Shown here: in pieces, positions 18,787-27,625 of the stretch
Layout: every line of letters starts with the position of its first letter
How positions within the stretch are numbered: position 1 is the first letter of the stretch
Assembly (NCBI GenBank): GCA_017985015.1
Contig: JAGNYI010000010.1
Span: 1-64,000, forward strand
From: Giesbergeria sp.
Lineage (GTDB): Bacteria > Pseudomonadota > Gammaproteobacteria > Burkholderiales > Burkholderiaceae_C
Direction of reading: 5' to 3'
DNA length: 64,000 nucleotides
Translations under genes and position numbers: made by a program
The notes under the pieces: generated by a model
Told to the model about the DNA's origin: nothing
Database searches by the model: none
Seen by the model: the letters and a program-made list of their open reading frames with translations, nothing else

Positions 18787-19152
18787 TTAGAACTGCAGAC
18801 CCGCTTCGCGAGCTGCCTCGGCGAGCGCCTTGACGCGGCCGTGGTACGCAAAGCCTGCGCGATCAAATGCCACTTTTTCGACGCCGGCTGCCTTGGCACG
18901 CTCAGCAATGCGCTTACCGATGATCTGGGCCGCGGCAGCATTGCCACCTTTGCCCGAACCGCCCAGTGCACTACGCATTTCGGCCTCGACCGTCGAAGCG
19001 CTGGCAATCACCTTGCCACCATCTTCCGAGATGACGGCTGCATAGATATGCAGATTGGTGCGGTTCACCGTGAGGCGTGCAACGCCTTGCTGGGCGATGC
19101 GAATTCGCGTCTGACGGGCCCGACGAAGGCGCTGCTCTTTTTTGCTCAACAT
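18787..19152 (-). CDS. rplR: Large ribosomal subunit protein L18
   Basis: A 121-residue uL18 protein that binds 5S rRNA together with L5. It begins [20 protein letters not shown] and continues [21 protein letters not shown]; the C-terminus [24 protein letters not shown] is the most conserved block. It lies 11 bases after rplF and 18 bases before rpsE. Confidence 0.98.
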   Translation of the reverse strand: MLSKKEQRLRRARQTRIRIAQQGVARLTVNRTNLHIYAAVISEDGGKVIASASTVEAEMRSALGGSGKGGNAAAAQIIGKRIAERAKAAGVEKVAFDRAGFAYHGRVKALAEAAREAGLQF

Positions 19153-19163
19153 GTTGCAGCTCC

Positions 19164-19697
19164 TTATTTCTTCTTGGTCTCTTTGATCACGATGCGCTCG
19201 CCCACGTAGCGAATTCCCTTGCCCTTGTAAGGTTCAGGCGGACGAATCGCGCGAATCTCGGCAGCGATCTGTCCAACGCGTTGGCGGTCTGCGCCCTTGA
19301 TCACCACTTCTGTGGGCGTCGGGGTTGCCACGGTGATGCCAGCGGGCATCTCCTTGTTGACCGGATGCGAATAGCCGACAGACAGGTTCAGCTTGGAACC
19401 GGTGGCTTGCGCCTTGTAGCCCACGCCCACCAGGCTCAGTTTCTTCTCAAAACCGGCGCTCACACCCACAACCATGTTGTTGACCAACTGGCGCAGCGTG
19501 CCGCTCATGGCATTCGCTTCGCGGCTATCGTTCGCAGGCGCAAAGCTAAGCTTGCCGTCCTTGCTCGCAACATTCACCAGCGCGTGCTGCGCCTGCGACA
19601 AGGAACCGCCGGCTCCTTTGACGCTGATGAGACCATTGGCGATCGACACATCGACCCCGGAGGGGACGGTGACCGGCATTTTTCCAATTCGGGACAT
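19164..19697 (-). CDS. rplF: Large ribosomal subunit protein L6
   Basis: A 177-residue uL6 protein near the factor-binding site of the 50S subunit. It begins [19 protein letters not shown] and shows the two-domain repeat of the family; the conserved C-terminal signature is [20 protein letters not shown]. Length is standard. It is 24 bases after rpsH with a GGAGAAA ribosome binding site before the ATG. Confidence 0.98.
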   Translation of the reverse strand: MSRIGKMPVTVPSGVDVSIANGLISVKGAGGSLSQAQHALVNVASKDGKLSFAPANDSREANAMSGTLRQLVNNMVVGVSAGFEKKLSLVGVGYKAQATGSKLNLSVGYSHPVNKEMPAGITVATPTPTEVVIKGADRQRVGQIAAEIRAIRPPEPYKGKGIRYVGERIVIKETKKK

Positions 19698-19721
19698 TCA
19701 GTTTCTCCTCAATGTCACGGC

Positions 19722-20117
19722 TTAAGCCACATAGCAAAGCACTTCGCCACCGACACCGGTAGCGCGCGCTTTACGATCCGTCATCACACCCTTGGGCGTG
19801 GTAACAATAGCAACGCCGAGGCCATTCATGACCTGGGGGATGGCATCGCGGCCTTTGTACACGCGCAAGCCCGGGCGACTGACACGCTCAATGCGCTCAA
19901 TCACAGGGCGACCTGCGTAGTACTTCAGGGCAATTTCAATGTGCGACTTGCCGTCTTCGGTCTTGACTTCAAAACCATCGATATAACCCTCGTCCTTCAG
20001 GACTTGGGCAATAGCAACCTTCACTTTGGAAGACGGTACGGAGACGCTGGCCTTGGCGACCATCTGCGCATTTCGGATGCGGGTCAGCAGGTCAGCAATG
20101 GGATCACTCATGCTCAT
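19722..20117 (-). CDS. rpsH: Small ribosomal subunit protein S8
   Basis: A 131-residue uS8 protein, a primary 16S binder and, in E. coli, the translational repressor of the spc operon. It begins [20 protein letters not shown], which fixes the start at 20117; GGAGAGA lies 8 bases upstream and the second ATG six bases later is a poorer fit. The C-terminal signature [18 protein letters not shown] is intact. Longer upstream readings have no family counterpart. Confidence 0.98.
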   Translation of the reverse strand: MSMSDPIADLLTRIRNAQMVAKASVSVPSSKVKVAIAQVLKDEGYIDGFEVKTEDGKSHIEIALKYYAGRPVIERIERVSRPGLRVYKGRDAIPQVMNGLGVAIVTTPKGVMTDRKARATGVGGEVLCYVA

Positions 20118-20137
20118 GTTGTATCTCTCCTGCCGGA

Positions 20138-20443
20138 TTACCAGCTGGCCTTGGTGACACCGGGGATGTCGCCGGCAAAAGCCAGTTCGCGAATCTTGGC
20201 GCGCGCCAGACCGAATTGACGGAAGGTTCCGCGTGGGCGACCGGTGATTTCGCAACGGTTGCGCTGGCGCGTCGGATTCGCATTGCGCGGGAGCTTCTGC
20301 AGACCCAAGCGGGCCGCTTCACGCTCTTCGTCGCTCAGCTTCACATTTGAAGCGGCTGCCTTCAGCTCGGCGTGCTTGGTGGCATATTTGGCCACCAATT
20401 TTGCGCGCTTGAGTTCGCGCTGGATCAAAGCTTGTTTTGCCAT
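20138..20443 (-). CDS. rpsN: Small ribosomal subunit protein S14
   Basis: A 101-residue uS14 protein of the 30S head. It begins [20 protein letters not shown] and ends [17 protein letters not shown]. This is the long, zinc-free (C-minus) form: the core reads [19 protein letters not shown] with a single Cys, without the Cys-x2-Cys pairs of the short form. It lies 8 bases after rplE and 20 before rpsH. Confidence 0.98.
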   Translation of the reverse strand: MAKQALIQRELKRAKLVAKYATKHAELKAAASNVKLSDEEREAARLGLQKLPRNANPTRQRNRCEITGRPRGTFRQFGLARAKIRELAFAGDIPGVTKASW

Positions 20444-20451
20444 ACGCCGCC

Positions 20452-20991
20452 TCAGTTCTTGAAGGGGAAACGGAAGCCGGCGAGAAGTGCCTTGCACTCT
20501 TCATCCGTCTGGGCCGTGGTGGTAATGCTGATGTTCAGGCCACGCAAGGCATCCACCTTGTCGTACTCGATCTCAGGGAAAATGATCTGCTCTTTGACGC
20601 CGACGTTGTAGTTTCCACGACCATCAAAAGCACGCCCGGAGATACCACGAAAGTCGCGCATCCGCGGCAAAGCCACGGTCACAAAACGATCGAGAAATTC
20701 GTACATGTGCACACCGCGCAGCGTCACCATGCACCCAATGGCCTGGCCTTCGCGGATTTTGAAACCGGCAATCGCCTTTTTGGCCTTGGTCACCACAGGC
20801 CGCTGCCCGGCAATCTTGGTCAGGTCGGCCACAGCGTTGTCCATGACCTTCTTGTCTGCAACCGCTTCGCTCACACCCATGTTGAGCGTAATCTTGGTCA
20901 GACGCGGAACCTGCATGGGCGACGTATAGCCAAACTGCTTCATCAGTTCCGGCGCCACCTTGTCGCGATAATGTTCTTGGAGTCGTGCCAT
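20452..20991 (-). CDS. rplE: Large ribosomal subunit protein L5
   Basis: A 179-residue uL5 protein that binds 5S rRNA and contacts P-site tRNA. The start [20 protein letters not shown] at 20991 matches the family; upstream residues do not. The signature [20 protein letters not shown] and the C-terminal [20 protein letters not shown] are conserved. Length is exactly typical. It is 10 bases after rplX. Confidence 0.98.
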   Translation of the reverse strand: MARLQEHYRDKVAPELMKQFGYTSPMQVPRLTKITLNMGVSEAVADKKVMDNAVADLTKIAGQRPVVTKAKKAIAGFKIREGQAIGCMVTLRGVHMYEFLDRFVTVALPRMRDFRGISGRAFDGRGNYNVGVKEQIIFPEIEYDKVDALRGLNISITTTAQTDEECKALLAGFRFPFKN

Positions 20992-21001
20992 TTCTTGTTC
21001 C

Positions 21002-21322
21002 TCAGGCCGTCTTGATTTCAGCACCGCTGGACTTGAACACGCGAACGCGCGAACCGTCTGCCTGCGCCTTGATGCCAACGCGATCACCCTTGCCCGTTGC
21101 GGCATTGAAAATGGCAACGTTGGATTGATGGATCGGCATGGCTTTCTCAACGATGCCACCCGTCGTTCCCTTCATGGGATTGGGCTTGACATGCTTTTTG
21201 ACCAGATTGATGCCGTCCACGACAAGATGGGAATCATCCTTGCGCAGCGTGACGGTGCCCCGCTTGCCTTTGTCGCGCCCTGTGAGCACGACGATTTCGT
21301 CGCCCTTGCGAATCTTATTCAT
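21002..21322 (-). CDS. rplX: Large ribosomal subunit protein L24
   Basis: A 106-residue uL24 protein, an early 50S assembly initiator at the tunnel exit. The KOW motif is at the N-terminus ([19 protein letters not shown]) and [20 protein letters not shown] follows. Length is normal. It lies 10 bases downstream of rplN and 10 upstream of rplE. Confidence 0.98.
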   Translation of the reverse strand: MNKIRKGDEIVVLTGRDKGKRGTVTLRKDDSHLVVDGINLVKKHVKPNPMKGTTGGIVEKAMPIHQSNVAIFNAATGKGDRVGIKAQADGSRVRVFKSSGAEIKTA

Positions 21323-21332
21323 CGCACTGTCC

Positions 21333-21701
21333 TTAGAGAACTTCAGGAGCCAGGGACACGATCTTCATGAAGCGCTCGGAGCGCAGTTCGCGCGTCACCG
21401 GGCCGAAGATGCGGGTGCCGATAGGCTCCAGCTTTGCATTGAGCAACACCGCAGCATTGCCATCGAATTTCACAAGCGAGCCGTCGCCACGGCGAATGCC
21501 CTTGGCAGTACGCACGACAACAGCGCTGTATATCTCGCCTTTTTTGACGCGCCCACGAGGCGCGGCTTCCTTGACGCTGACCTTGATGATGTCACCCACG
21601 CTGGCGTAACGGCGCTTGGATCCTCCGAGCACCTTGATGCACAGGACGGACTTCGCGCCGGTATTGTCGGCAACGTCTAACCGAGTTTCTGTCTGGATCA
21701 T
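21333..21701 (-). CDS. rplN: Large ribosomal subunit protein L14
   Basis: A 122-residue uL14 protein at the subunit interface. It begins [20 protein letters not shown] and has the core [20 protein letters not shown] and [19 protein letters not shown]. It is the first gene of the ribosomal block here. In most bacteria rpsQ, rpmC and rplP precede it, but upstream there are only about 200 non-coding bases holding a promoter, and then glpD. The S10 and spc parts are therefore separated in this genome. Confidence 0.98.
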   Translation of the reverse strand: MIQTETRLDVADNTGAKSVLCIKVLGGSKRRYASVGDIIKVSVKEAAPRGRVKKGEIYSAVVVRTAKGIRRGDGSLVKFDGNAAVLLNAKLEPIGTRIFGPVTRELRSERFMKIVSLAPEVL

Positions 21702-21835
21702 TTTCTATATTCCCAACTTGCACCAGATGAGAAGCACCCCTGAGATCACCCCAGGCGCAGCCAATCAGCCAGTCAGTCTTGGGCCCGCCGTCCACGCCGC
21801 AAACCATTTGCAGTGCTTCCGCTGGGCAGAGATTC

Positions 21836-21851
21836 CGCTAATTTCTTAGCG
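21836..21851 (-). promoter_or_regulatory. Hairpin with GAAA loop at the 5' end of the rplN transcript
   Basis: On the minus strand CGCTAA-GAAA-TTAGCG forms a 6-bp stem closed by a GNRA-type tetraloop. It would begin within a few bases of the transcription start predicted from the promoter at 21862-21889, so it would cap the mRNA. Function is inferred: such 5' stems often protect mRNA from decay. Confidence 0.4.
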
Positions 21852-21861
21852 AAGCCTGCTA

Positions 21862-21889
21862 TTTTTACAAAGATTAGTGCATCCGTCAA
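21862..21889 (-). promoter_or_regulatory. Sigma-70-type promoter for the rplN-rplQ operon
   Basis: TTGACG (21884-21889, 5 of 6 to consensus) and TAAAAA (21862-21867) are separated by 16 bp on the minus strand. The 5' leader would be about 155 bases. This is the only good promoter pattern I see between glpD and rplN. Confidence 0.6.
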
Positions 21890-21907
21890 GCAGGACATCA
21901 CAAATTT

Positions 21908-23500
21908 TTATACAGGCAGTGTGGAGTACTGCTGAGCGAGCTGCTCGAACGCCTCCTGCCCAGGATCGCGCCCTGTCTCCTGTCCAACGATTTCAGCTAC
22001 GCGTGCAGCCATGCCTTGTGAGCGCCGCGCGTCGAGGAAAAGCGCGCGCCAGCGGCGCGCCAGAACATCCTCCACTGTACGCGCGTATTCGTTGCGCACT
22101 GCAAAGCGCACCATGGCCTCGGTCAAGCCCATGTCTAGCTCAGACGCGGAGCCAGAGAGCTGGCGCACGAATGTGGCATCGCTGCCGTAGCTGTGCCATC
22201 CCTGAGGCTCGCACATGCGATGAACCGCCCGCCCGGACGGCGCCCCCACCAGCGGAAGATCGTTGGTTGCCCCTCCTTTGCGTTCGTCCAGAAGCCCGGA
22301 GGCGACGCATTTTTGCAACACATCTTCGGCCATCGCACGGTAGGTTGTCCATTTTCCGCCCGTAACGGTCACCAGGCCGCTGCGACTTGCCAACACGGTG
22401 TGCTCCCGGCTCAGGCTCTTGGTGTTGTCTCCATTTTCGTCCTGTGGTTTGACCAATGGACGAAGGCCCACCCAAACGCTGCGCACGTCCGCAGCAAGCG
22501 GTGGACGACGCAAATAGCGCGCCGACTCATTCAAAATGAAAGCAACCTCGTCCGGGAAGGGCGTGGGCTCGCGCGCCAAGTCGTGACGCGGCGTGTCCGT
22601 CGTGCCCAAGATCACTTTACCCAACCAAGGTACGGCGAAAAGAACGCGCCCATCGGCCGTCTTGGGCACCATCAAGGCATGGTCCGATGCAAGAAAGTCG
22701 CGATCCACCACCAGATGGACCCCCTGGCTAGGAGCCACCAGCGCTGACACGGCCCGGCCTGTTGCCTGCGCATCCTGCTCGCGCAAGGCGTCTACCCAAA
22801 CCCCCGTGGCGTTCACAACACAACGCGAACGCAGGGCCATGGATTGGCCGGACTCCGCATCGCGACAAACGACTCCCGCGACTTTTCCGCTTTCATGAAT
22901 GAGGTTCGTCGCCTCAACGTAGTTGAGAACGATGGCACCTGCACGCGCCGCCGTGCGGGCGAGCGCCAGGGCCAGACGCGCATCATCAAATTGACCGTCC
23001 CAATACTTGACGCTGCCCTTGAGCCCCTGCGGGCGCACGGTGGGCAAGCATTCCAGCGTCTTTGCTCGCCCAAGAAATTCGGTAGCCCCCAGCCCGGCCT
23101 TGCCGGCCAGTGCGTCATACATCTTCAAGCCAATGCCATAGAACGGAGTCTCCCAGCAATGGTAGGAAGGCATCACAAACGGCAAGGGCTGCGCCAGGTG
23201 CGGCGCATTGTGCAGCAGCGTCGTGCGCTCATGCAGCGCCTCTCGCACCAAAGCAATATTGCCCTGCGCCAGATAGCGCACCCCTCCGTGCACCAGTTTG
23301 GTTGCGCGCGACGAGGTGCCTTTCGCAAAGTCGAAGGCTTCCACCAGCGCCACCCGAAAACCACGTGTCGCGGCATCCAGCGCCACACCGAGCCCCGTGG
23401 CCCCACCACCGATGATCACGATGTCATAAGGAGGACTGCTGACCAGACGCTCCAGAAGTTCGGCTCGGAGGGTAGGTGACGGTGTAGAAGACAAGGTCAT
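21908..23500 (-). CDS. glpD: Aerobic glycerol-3-phosphate dehydrogenase (FAD)
   Basis: A 530-residue flavoprotein that oxidises glycerol 3-phosphate to dihydroxyacetone phosphate and passes electrons to quinone at the inner membrane. The FAD-binding Rossmann motif is DIVIIGGGATGLGVALDAA, followed by the family signature GTSSRATKLVHGGVRYL. VTVTGGKWTTYRAMAEDVL marks the end of the FAD domain, and the C-terminal GlpD helical domain follows. ATG 23500 is used; a GTG three codons upstream is possible and neither has a clear ribosome binding site. It is the last gene of the minus-strand glycerol cluster, 190 bases after glpV, with strong hairpins in that gap. Confidence 0.95.
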   Translation of the reverse strand: MTLSSTPSPTLRAELLERLVSSPPYDIVIIGGGATGLGVALDAATRGFRVALVEAFDFAKGTSSRATKLVHGGVRYLAQGNIALVREALHERTTLLHNAPHLAQPLPFVMPSYHCWETPFYGIGLKMYDALAGKAGLGATEFLGRAKTLECLPTVRPQGLKGSVKYWDGQFDDARLALALARTAARAGAIVLNYVEATNLIHESGKVAGVVCRDAESGQSMALRSRCVVNATGVWVDALREQDAQATGRAVSALVAPSQGVHLVVDRDFLASDHALMVPKTADGRVLFAVPWLGKVILGTTDTPRHDLAREPTPFPDEVAFILNESARYLRRPPLAADVRSVWVGLRPLVKPQDENGDNTKSLSREHTVLASRSGLVTVTGGKWTTYRAMAEDVLQKCVASGLLDERKGGATNDLPLVGAPSGRAVHRMCEPQGWHSYGSDATFVRQLSGSASELDMGLTEAMVRFAVRNEYARTVEDVLARRWRALFLDARRSQGMAARVAEIVGQETGRDPGQEAFEQLAQQYSTLPV

Positions 23501-23606
23501 GGAGTGCACGCGCTCTTGCGAAATAAGGGTTTACCCTTTAGTTATTGTCCCGCGATTCATGCAGTGCGCTGGCGTGAGGCGTGAACCGCTTGTTCTGGCC
23601 AAAGCG

Positions 23607-23679
23607 CATGGCGCACACCGGGCTCCGGTGCACGCCATGGCAGCGCCCTGGCGAGGTGCGTCCACCAGAGTCGCACCTC
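23607..23679. other. Two tandem strong hairpins between glpV and glpD
   Basis: The first (23607-23639) pairs CATGGCG with CGCCATG and, after a CA/CA internal loop, CACCGG with CCGGTG. The second (23653-23679) pairs GAGGTGCG with CGCACCTC. Neither has a T-tract, so they probably act as mRNA stabilisers or partial terminators that set glpV and glpD levels apart. Confidence 0.6.
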
Positions 23680-23691
23680 AGGGCCAGTCCT

Positions 23692-25425
23692 TTAGCGGAC
23701 CTTGCCGTCCTTCCATGCCTGAAGCAGCTTGTCGTAGGCAATGGTTTCACCCTTCGGCTTTTCGTTGGCCAGCTTCTTCCACGGCGCATGCTTGTCGCTC
23801 AACCACTTCGAAGGATCGCTCTTGGGATTGAGCTTGGGCGCGCAATGCTCCATGCCTGCACGCTGAAGGCGGGCCATCACCTGATCCATCTCCTCGGCGA
23901 GGTTGTCCATGGCGGCCTGAGGCGTTTTTTCGCCCGTGACAGCTTGGGCCACGTTCTTCCACCACAGCTGCGCTAGCTTGGGATAGTCCGGCACGTTGGT
24001 TCCCGTAGGTGACCATGCCACACGCGCTGGACTGCGGTAAAACTCGACCAGTCCACCCAGTTTCGGGGCCATGTCGGTCATGGCTTTGGAGCGGATGTCG
24101 CTTTCGCGAATGGGCGTGAGGCCCACGACGGTCTTCTTCAACGACACCGATTTGGAAGTCACAAACTGCGCGTACAGCCAGGCTGCAGCCACTTTATTGG
24201 CATCGTGGTCCTTGAAGAAGGTCCATGAACCCACGTCCTGGTAGCCGTTTTGCATGCCTTGCTTCCAGTACGGGCCGTTGGGGCCTGGAGCCATGCGCCA
24301 CTTGGGTGTGCCATCGGCATTGACCACGGGCAGACCCGGCTTGATCATGTCGGCAGTGAAGGCGGTGTACCAGAAGATTTGCTGGGCAATCTGTCCTTGC
24401 GCTGGCACGGGGCCAGACTCACCGAAGGTCATGCCAGTAGCTTCCTTGGGCGCGTACTTCTTCATCCAGTCGACGTATTTGGTCAGCGCATAAACCGCTG
24501 CCGGCGAGTTGGTACCGCCGCCACGGGATACCGAGGCTCCCACTGGCGTGCATTTGTCGTCGGCCACACGGATGCCCCATTCGTCAATCGGCAATCCGTT
24601 TGGGTTGCCAATATCGGCCTCTCCGGCCATCGACAGCCAGGCGTCGGTAAAGCGCCACCCGAGCGACGGATCCTTCTTGCCGTAGTCCATGTGTCCATAG
24701 ATAGGCTTGCCGTCAATCTGCTTGACGTCGTCGGTGAAGAACTCGGCAATATCTTCGTAAGCGCTCCAGTTTTGCGGCACGCCCAGGTCATAGCCATATT
24801 TGGCCTTGAACTTGTCCTGCAGGTCTTTGCGCGCAAAAAGGTCCGCACGGAACCAGTACAGATTGGCGAACTGCTGGTCAGGCAACTGGTACATCTTGCC
24901 GTCGGGCGCCGTAGTGAAACTGGTGCCGATGAAATCCTTGAGATCCAGTCCAGGGTTGGTGTATTCCTTGCCTTTGCCGGTCATGTAGTCGGTCAGGCTC
25001 AGGATCTTGCCGTACCGGTAGTGGGTGCCGATCAAGTCCGAGTCGCTGATCCAGCCGTCGTAGATTGACTTGCCCGACTGCATCGAGGTTTGCAGCTTTT
25101 CGACTACGTCGCCTTCCTGGATCAGGTCGTGCTTGACCTTGATGCCCGTGATCTCCTCGAAGGCTTTGGCCAGCGTCTTGGACTCGTACTCGTGCGTGGT
25201 GAGAGTTTCCGACACCACCGAAATTTCCTTGACTCCCTTGGCCTCCAGCTTCTTGGCCGCCTCGATGAACCACTTCATCTCCGCAGCCTGCTGATCCTTG
25301 CTCAGCGTAGAGGGTTGAAATTCACTGTCAATCCATTTCTTGGCTTCCGCCTCTCCAGCCCAGGCCGCGTGGCCCAGGGCCAGCGCCGCAGCGGCAAACG
25401 CCACCGCCTTGAATTGCACCTTCAT
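23692..25425 (-). CDS. glpV: Glycerol ABC transporter, substrate-binding protein
   Basis: A 577-residue periplasmic binding protein of the extracellular family 1 type. The signal peptide is MKVQFKAVAFAAAALALGHA with cleavage likely after AWA. The sequence then shows the expected long Trp/Tyr-rich sugar-binding fold (for example WDGWISDSDLIG-like text YDGWISDSDLIGTHYRYGK). The start at 25425 follows GAGGAGA. The symbol is assigned from the whole cluster, which matches the rhizobial glpSTPQUV glycerol system in gene content; the presence of a DUF2160 gene, glpD, glpK and a DeoR regulator is the strongest argument for glycerol rather than glycerol 3-phosphate or maltose. Confidence 0.85.
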   Translation of the reverse strand: MKVQFKAVAFAAAALALGHAAWAGEAEAKKWIDSEFQPSTLSKDQQAAEMKWFIEAAKKLEAKGVKEISVVSETLTTHEYESKTLAKAFEEITGIKVKHDLIQEGDVVEKLQTSMQSGKSIYDGWISDSDLIGTHYRYGKILSLTDYMTGKGKEYTNPGLDLKDFIGTSFTTAPDGKMYQLPDQQFANLYWFRADLFARKDLQDKFKAKYGYDLGVPQNWSAYEDIAEFFTDDVKQIDGKPIYGHMDYGKKDPSLGWRFTDAWLSMAGEADIGNPNGLPIDEWGIRVADDKCTPVGASVSRGGGTNSPAAVYALTKYVDWMKKYAPKEATGMTFGESGPVPAQGQIAQQIFWYTAFTADMIKPGLPVVNADGTPKWRMAPGPNGPYWKQGMQNGYQDVGSWTFFKDHDANKVAAAWLYAQFVTSKSVSLKKTVVGLTPIRESDIRSKAMTDMAPKLGGLVEFYRSPARVAWSPTGTNVPDYPKLAQLWWKNVAQAVTGEKTPQAAMDNLAEEMDQVMARLQRAGMEHCAPKLNPKSDPSKWLSDKHAPWKKLANEKPKGETIAYDKLLQAWKDGKVR

Positions 25426-25498
25426 TGCTTGTCTCCTCATTATTTCCCCCCTAGGAACGGATTTCGGTCGCGGGGAATCCGACCGGAATCCACGAACA

Positions 25499-25807
25499 TC
25501 ACCCCTTGCGCAGGATCAGTGCCAGCAAGCCCATCGACAGCACCAGACTGAACCAGACCGACGGCTCCGCCTGCAATGAAAACCACTGCAGCATCTTCTC
25601 GCCAAGACCCACCCAGATGAGGTTGAAATAGGCCGCAGCCAATAAACCGATGAAAAGACGGTCGCCCCGTGTCGTGGCAATCGGCAGAAAACCTTTGCGC
25701 AGAACCGTCGGCGACTTGATCTCCCACACCGTCATGCCCGCCAGCATCAATGCGATGCAGACAAAAAATACGACCACCGGCGTGGTCCAGGCCATCCACT
25801 CGAACAT
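25499..25807 (-). CDS. glpU: Small membrane protein GlpU (DUF2160)
   Basis: A 102-residue protein with three hydrophobic segments: TTPVVVFFVCIALMLAGMTV, then LFIGLLAAAYFNLIWVGL, then WFSLVLSMGLLALIL. It belongs to DUF2160, a family found almost only inside glycerol ABC clusters, where it is called GlpU; its role in transport is not established. The ATG at 25807 is preceded by GAGGAG, while upstream residues of the longer frame do not look membrane-associated. It lies between glpQ and glpV. Confidence 0.85.
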   Translation of the reverse strand: MFEWMAWTTPVVVFFVCIALMLAGMTVWEIKSPTVLRKGFLPIATTRGDRLFIGLLAAAYFNLIWVGLGEKMLQWFSLQAEPSVWFSLVLSMGLLALILRKG

Positions 25808-25862
25808 GGCAATCTCCTCTAAATCAGTGGCGACAGAGCCAAACGCCTGCCTCGGAAAAACT

Positions 25863-26675
25863 TCAGACGCGGCCCATCGCAAAACCCTTGGCGATGTAAT
25901 GCCGCACAAACCAAATCACGATGGCTCCGGGGACGATGGTCAGCACGCCCGCCGCAGCCAGCGTCGCCCAGTCCATGCCCGAAGCCGAGACCGTGCGGGT
26001 CATCGTGGCCACGATGGGCTTGGCGTTGACACTGGTCAGCGTGCGAGCCAAAAGCAGCTCCACCCAGCTGAACATGAAGCAGAAGAACGCGGCCACGCCG
26101 ACCCCGGCCTTGATCAGTGGCAAAAAGATGGTTAGAAAGAAGCGCGGAAAACTGTAGCCATCGATATAGGCTGTCTCGTCGATTTCGCGCGGGATCCCAC
26201 TCATGAAGCCTTCGAGAATCCACACCGCCAGCGGCACGTTGAACAACAGGTGCGCCAGCGCCACCGCGATGTGCGTATCCATCAAGCCCACCGTGGTGTA
26301 GAGCTGAAAAAACGGCAGCAGAAAGACGGCTGGTGGCGTCATCCTGTTGGTCAGCAGCCAGAAGAACACATGCTTGTCACCGAGGAACTGATAGCGCGAA
26401 AAAGCATAGGCGGCAGGCAGTGCTACGGTGAGCGAAATCACCATGTTGATGCCCACGTAAATCAGGCTGTTGATGTAGCCCGAATACCAGGACGGATCCG
26501 TGAAGATGGTGTGGTAGTTGGCCCAGGTGAAATGTTGCGGGAAAAACGAAAAGCTCGACAGAATTTCCTCGTTCGTCTTGAAGCTCATGTTCACCATCCA
26601 GTAGATGGGGAGCAGTGCAAAGACCAGATACAGCGCCAGGAAGATGCTGCGTTTTTGAAAGCGCTTGTCATTCAT
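25863..26675 (-). CDS. glpQ: Glycerol ABC transporter, permease subunit 2
   Basis: A 270-residue inner-membrane permease of the MalG type with about six transmembrane segments. The cytoplasmic EAA loop that docks with the ATPase reads ETAYIDGYSFPRFFLTIFLP, close to the consensus EAAxxDGA. Its start overlaps the end of glpP by 8 bases, so the two permeases are translationally coupled. It faces GlpP to form the channel. Confidence 0.92.
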   Translation of the reverse strand: MNDKRFQKRSIFLALYLVFALLPIYWMVNMSFKTNEEILSSFSFFPQHFTWANYHTIFTDPSWYSGYINSLIYVGINMVISLTVALPAAYAFSRYQFLGDKHVFFWLLTNRMTPPAVFLLPFFQLYTTVGLMDTHIAVALAHLLFNVPLAVWILEGFMSGIPREIDETAYIDGYSFPRFFLTIFLPLIKAGVGVAAFFCFMFSWVELLLARTLTSVNAKPIVATMTRTVSASGMDWATLAAAGVLTIVPGAIVIWFVRHYIAKGFAMGRV

Positions 26676-27564
26676 GGCCGGCTCCTTCGTCGCTCGCAGA
26701 TCCCACGCGCTGCATCCAGTTGTAGAGGATGAAGCACAGCAACAGGATGATGAAAAAATAGATCAGCGAAAAGGCTGCCGCAGGCCCCAGATCGAACTGT
26801 CCCACCGCCTTCTGGGTCAAGTACTGCGAGAGGAAGGTCGTGGCGTTGCCCGGCCCGCCTCCAGTGAGCACGAAGGGCTCGGTGTAAATCATGAAGCTGT
26901 CCATGAAACGCAGCAGCACCGCGATCATCAGCACGCCGCGCATCTTGGGCAGCTGGATATAGCGGAACACCGCGAACTTGCTGGCGCCGTCGATGCGCGC
27001 CGCTTGGTAGTAGGCATCTGGAATCGAACGCAGCCCGGCGAAGCACAGCAGCGCAACCAGAGGCGTCCAGTGCCAGACATCCATGGCCAGCACCGTAAGC
27101 CAGGCCTGGGTAGCGTTGCCGGTGTAGCTGTAGTCAAACCCCAGCGCGTCGAGTCCCGCCCCCAGCAAGCCGATGTCGGTGCGGCCGTAGATCTGCCAGA
27201 TGGTGCCCACAACGTTCCAGGGAATCAGCAGCGAGAGCGAGACCGTGACCAGCACCGCTGAAGACTTCCATCCTTTGGCGGGCATAGACAGCGCCAACGC
27301 AATGCCCAGCGGAATTTCCACCAGCAAGACCGCCAGAGAGAAAGTCAGCTGGCGAACCAAGGCCTCGTGAAGTTCGGTGTCGCGCATGACCGTGGCAAAC
27401 CATTCCGTTCCCACGAAGACGCGGCGCTCAGGCGAGATGATGTCCTGCACCGAATAGTTCACTACCGTCATCAGCGGTATGACGGCAGAAAAAGCCACGC
27501 AGATCAGCACCGGCAAGATCAAAAACCAGGCTTTCTGGTTCACCGGCTTTGTGGTGGTGCTCAC
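26668..27564 (-). CDS. glpP: Glycerol ABC transporter, permease subunit 1
   Basis: A 298-residue inner-membrane permease of the MalF/UgpA type. The start is GTG 27564 (VSTTTKPVNQKAWFLILPVL), chosen because GGAGG lies 7 bases upstream and the membrane domain begins at once; a longer frame to 27750 has only arginine-rich shadow sequence. The EAA loop is YYQAARIDGASKFAVFRYIQ. It ends 8 bases inside glpQ. Confidence 0.92.
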   Translation of the reverse strand: MSTTTKPVNQKAWFLILPVLICVAFSAVIPLMTVVNYSVQDIISPERRVFVGTEWFATVMRDTELHEALVRQLTFSLAVLLVEIPLGIALALSMPAKGWKSSAVLVTVSLSLLIPWNVVGTIWQIYGRTDIGLLGAGLDALGFDYSYTGNATQAWLTVLAMDVWHWTPLVALLCFAGLRSIPDAYYQAARIDGASKFAVFRYIQLPKMRGVLMIAVLLRFMDSFMIYTEPFVLTGGGPGNATTFLSQYLTQKAVGQFDLGPAAAFSLIYFFIILLLCFILYNWMQRVGSASDEGAGHE

Positions 27565-27625
27565 TGGATAACCTCCGTGCTGCGCACTGCGGCGCGCGCT
27601 TGTTTGGGGCGGACCGGCACGGCGC

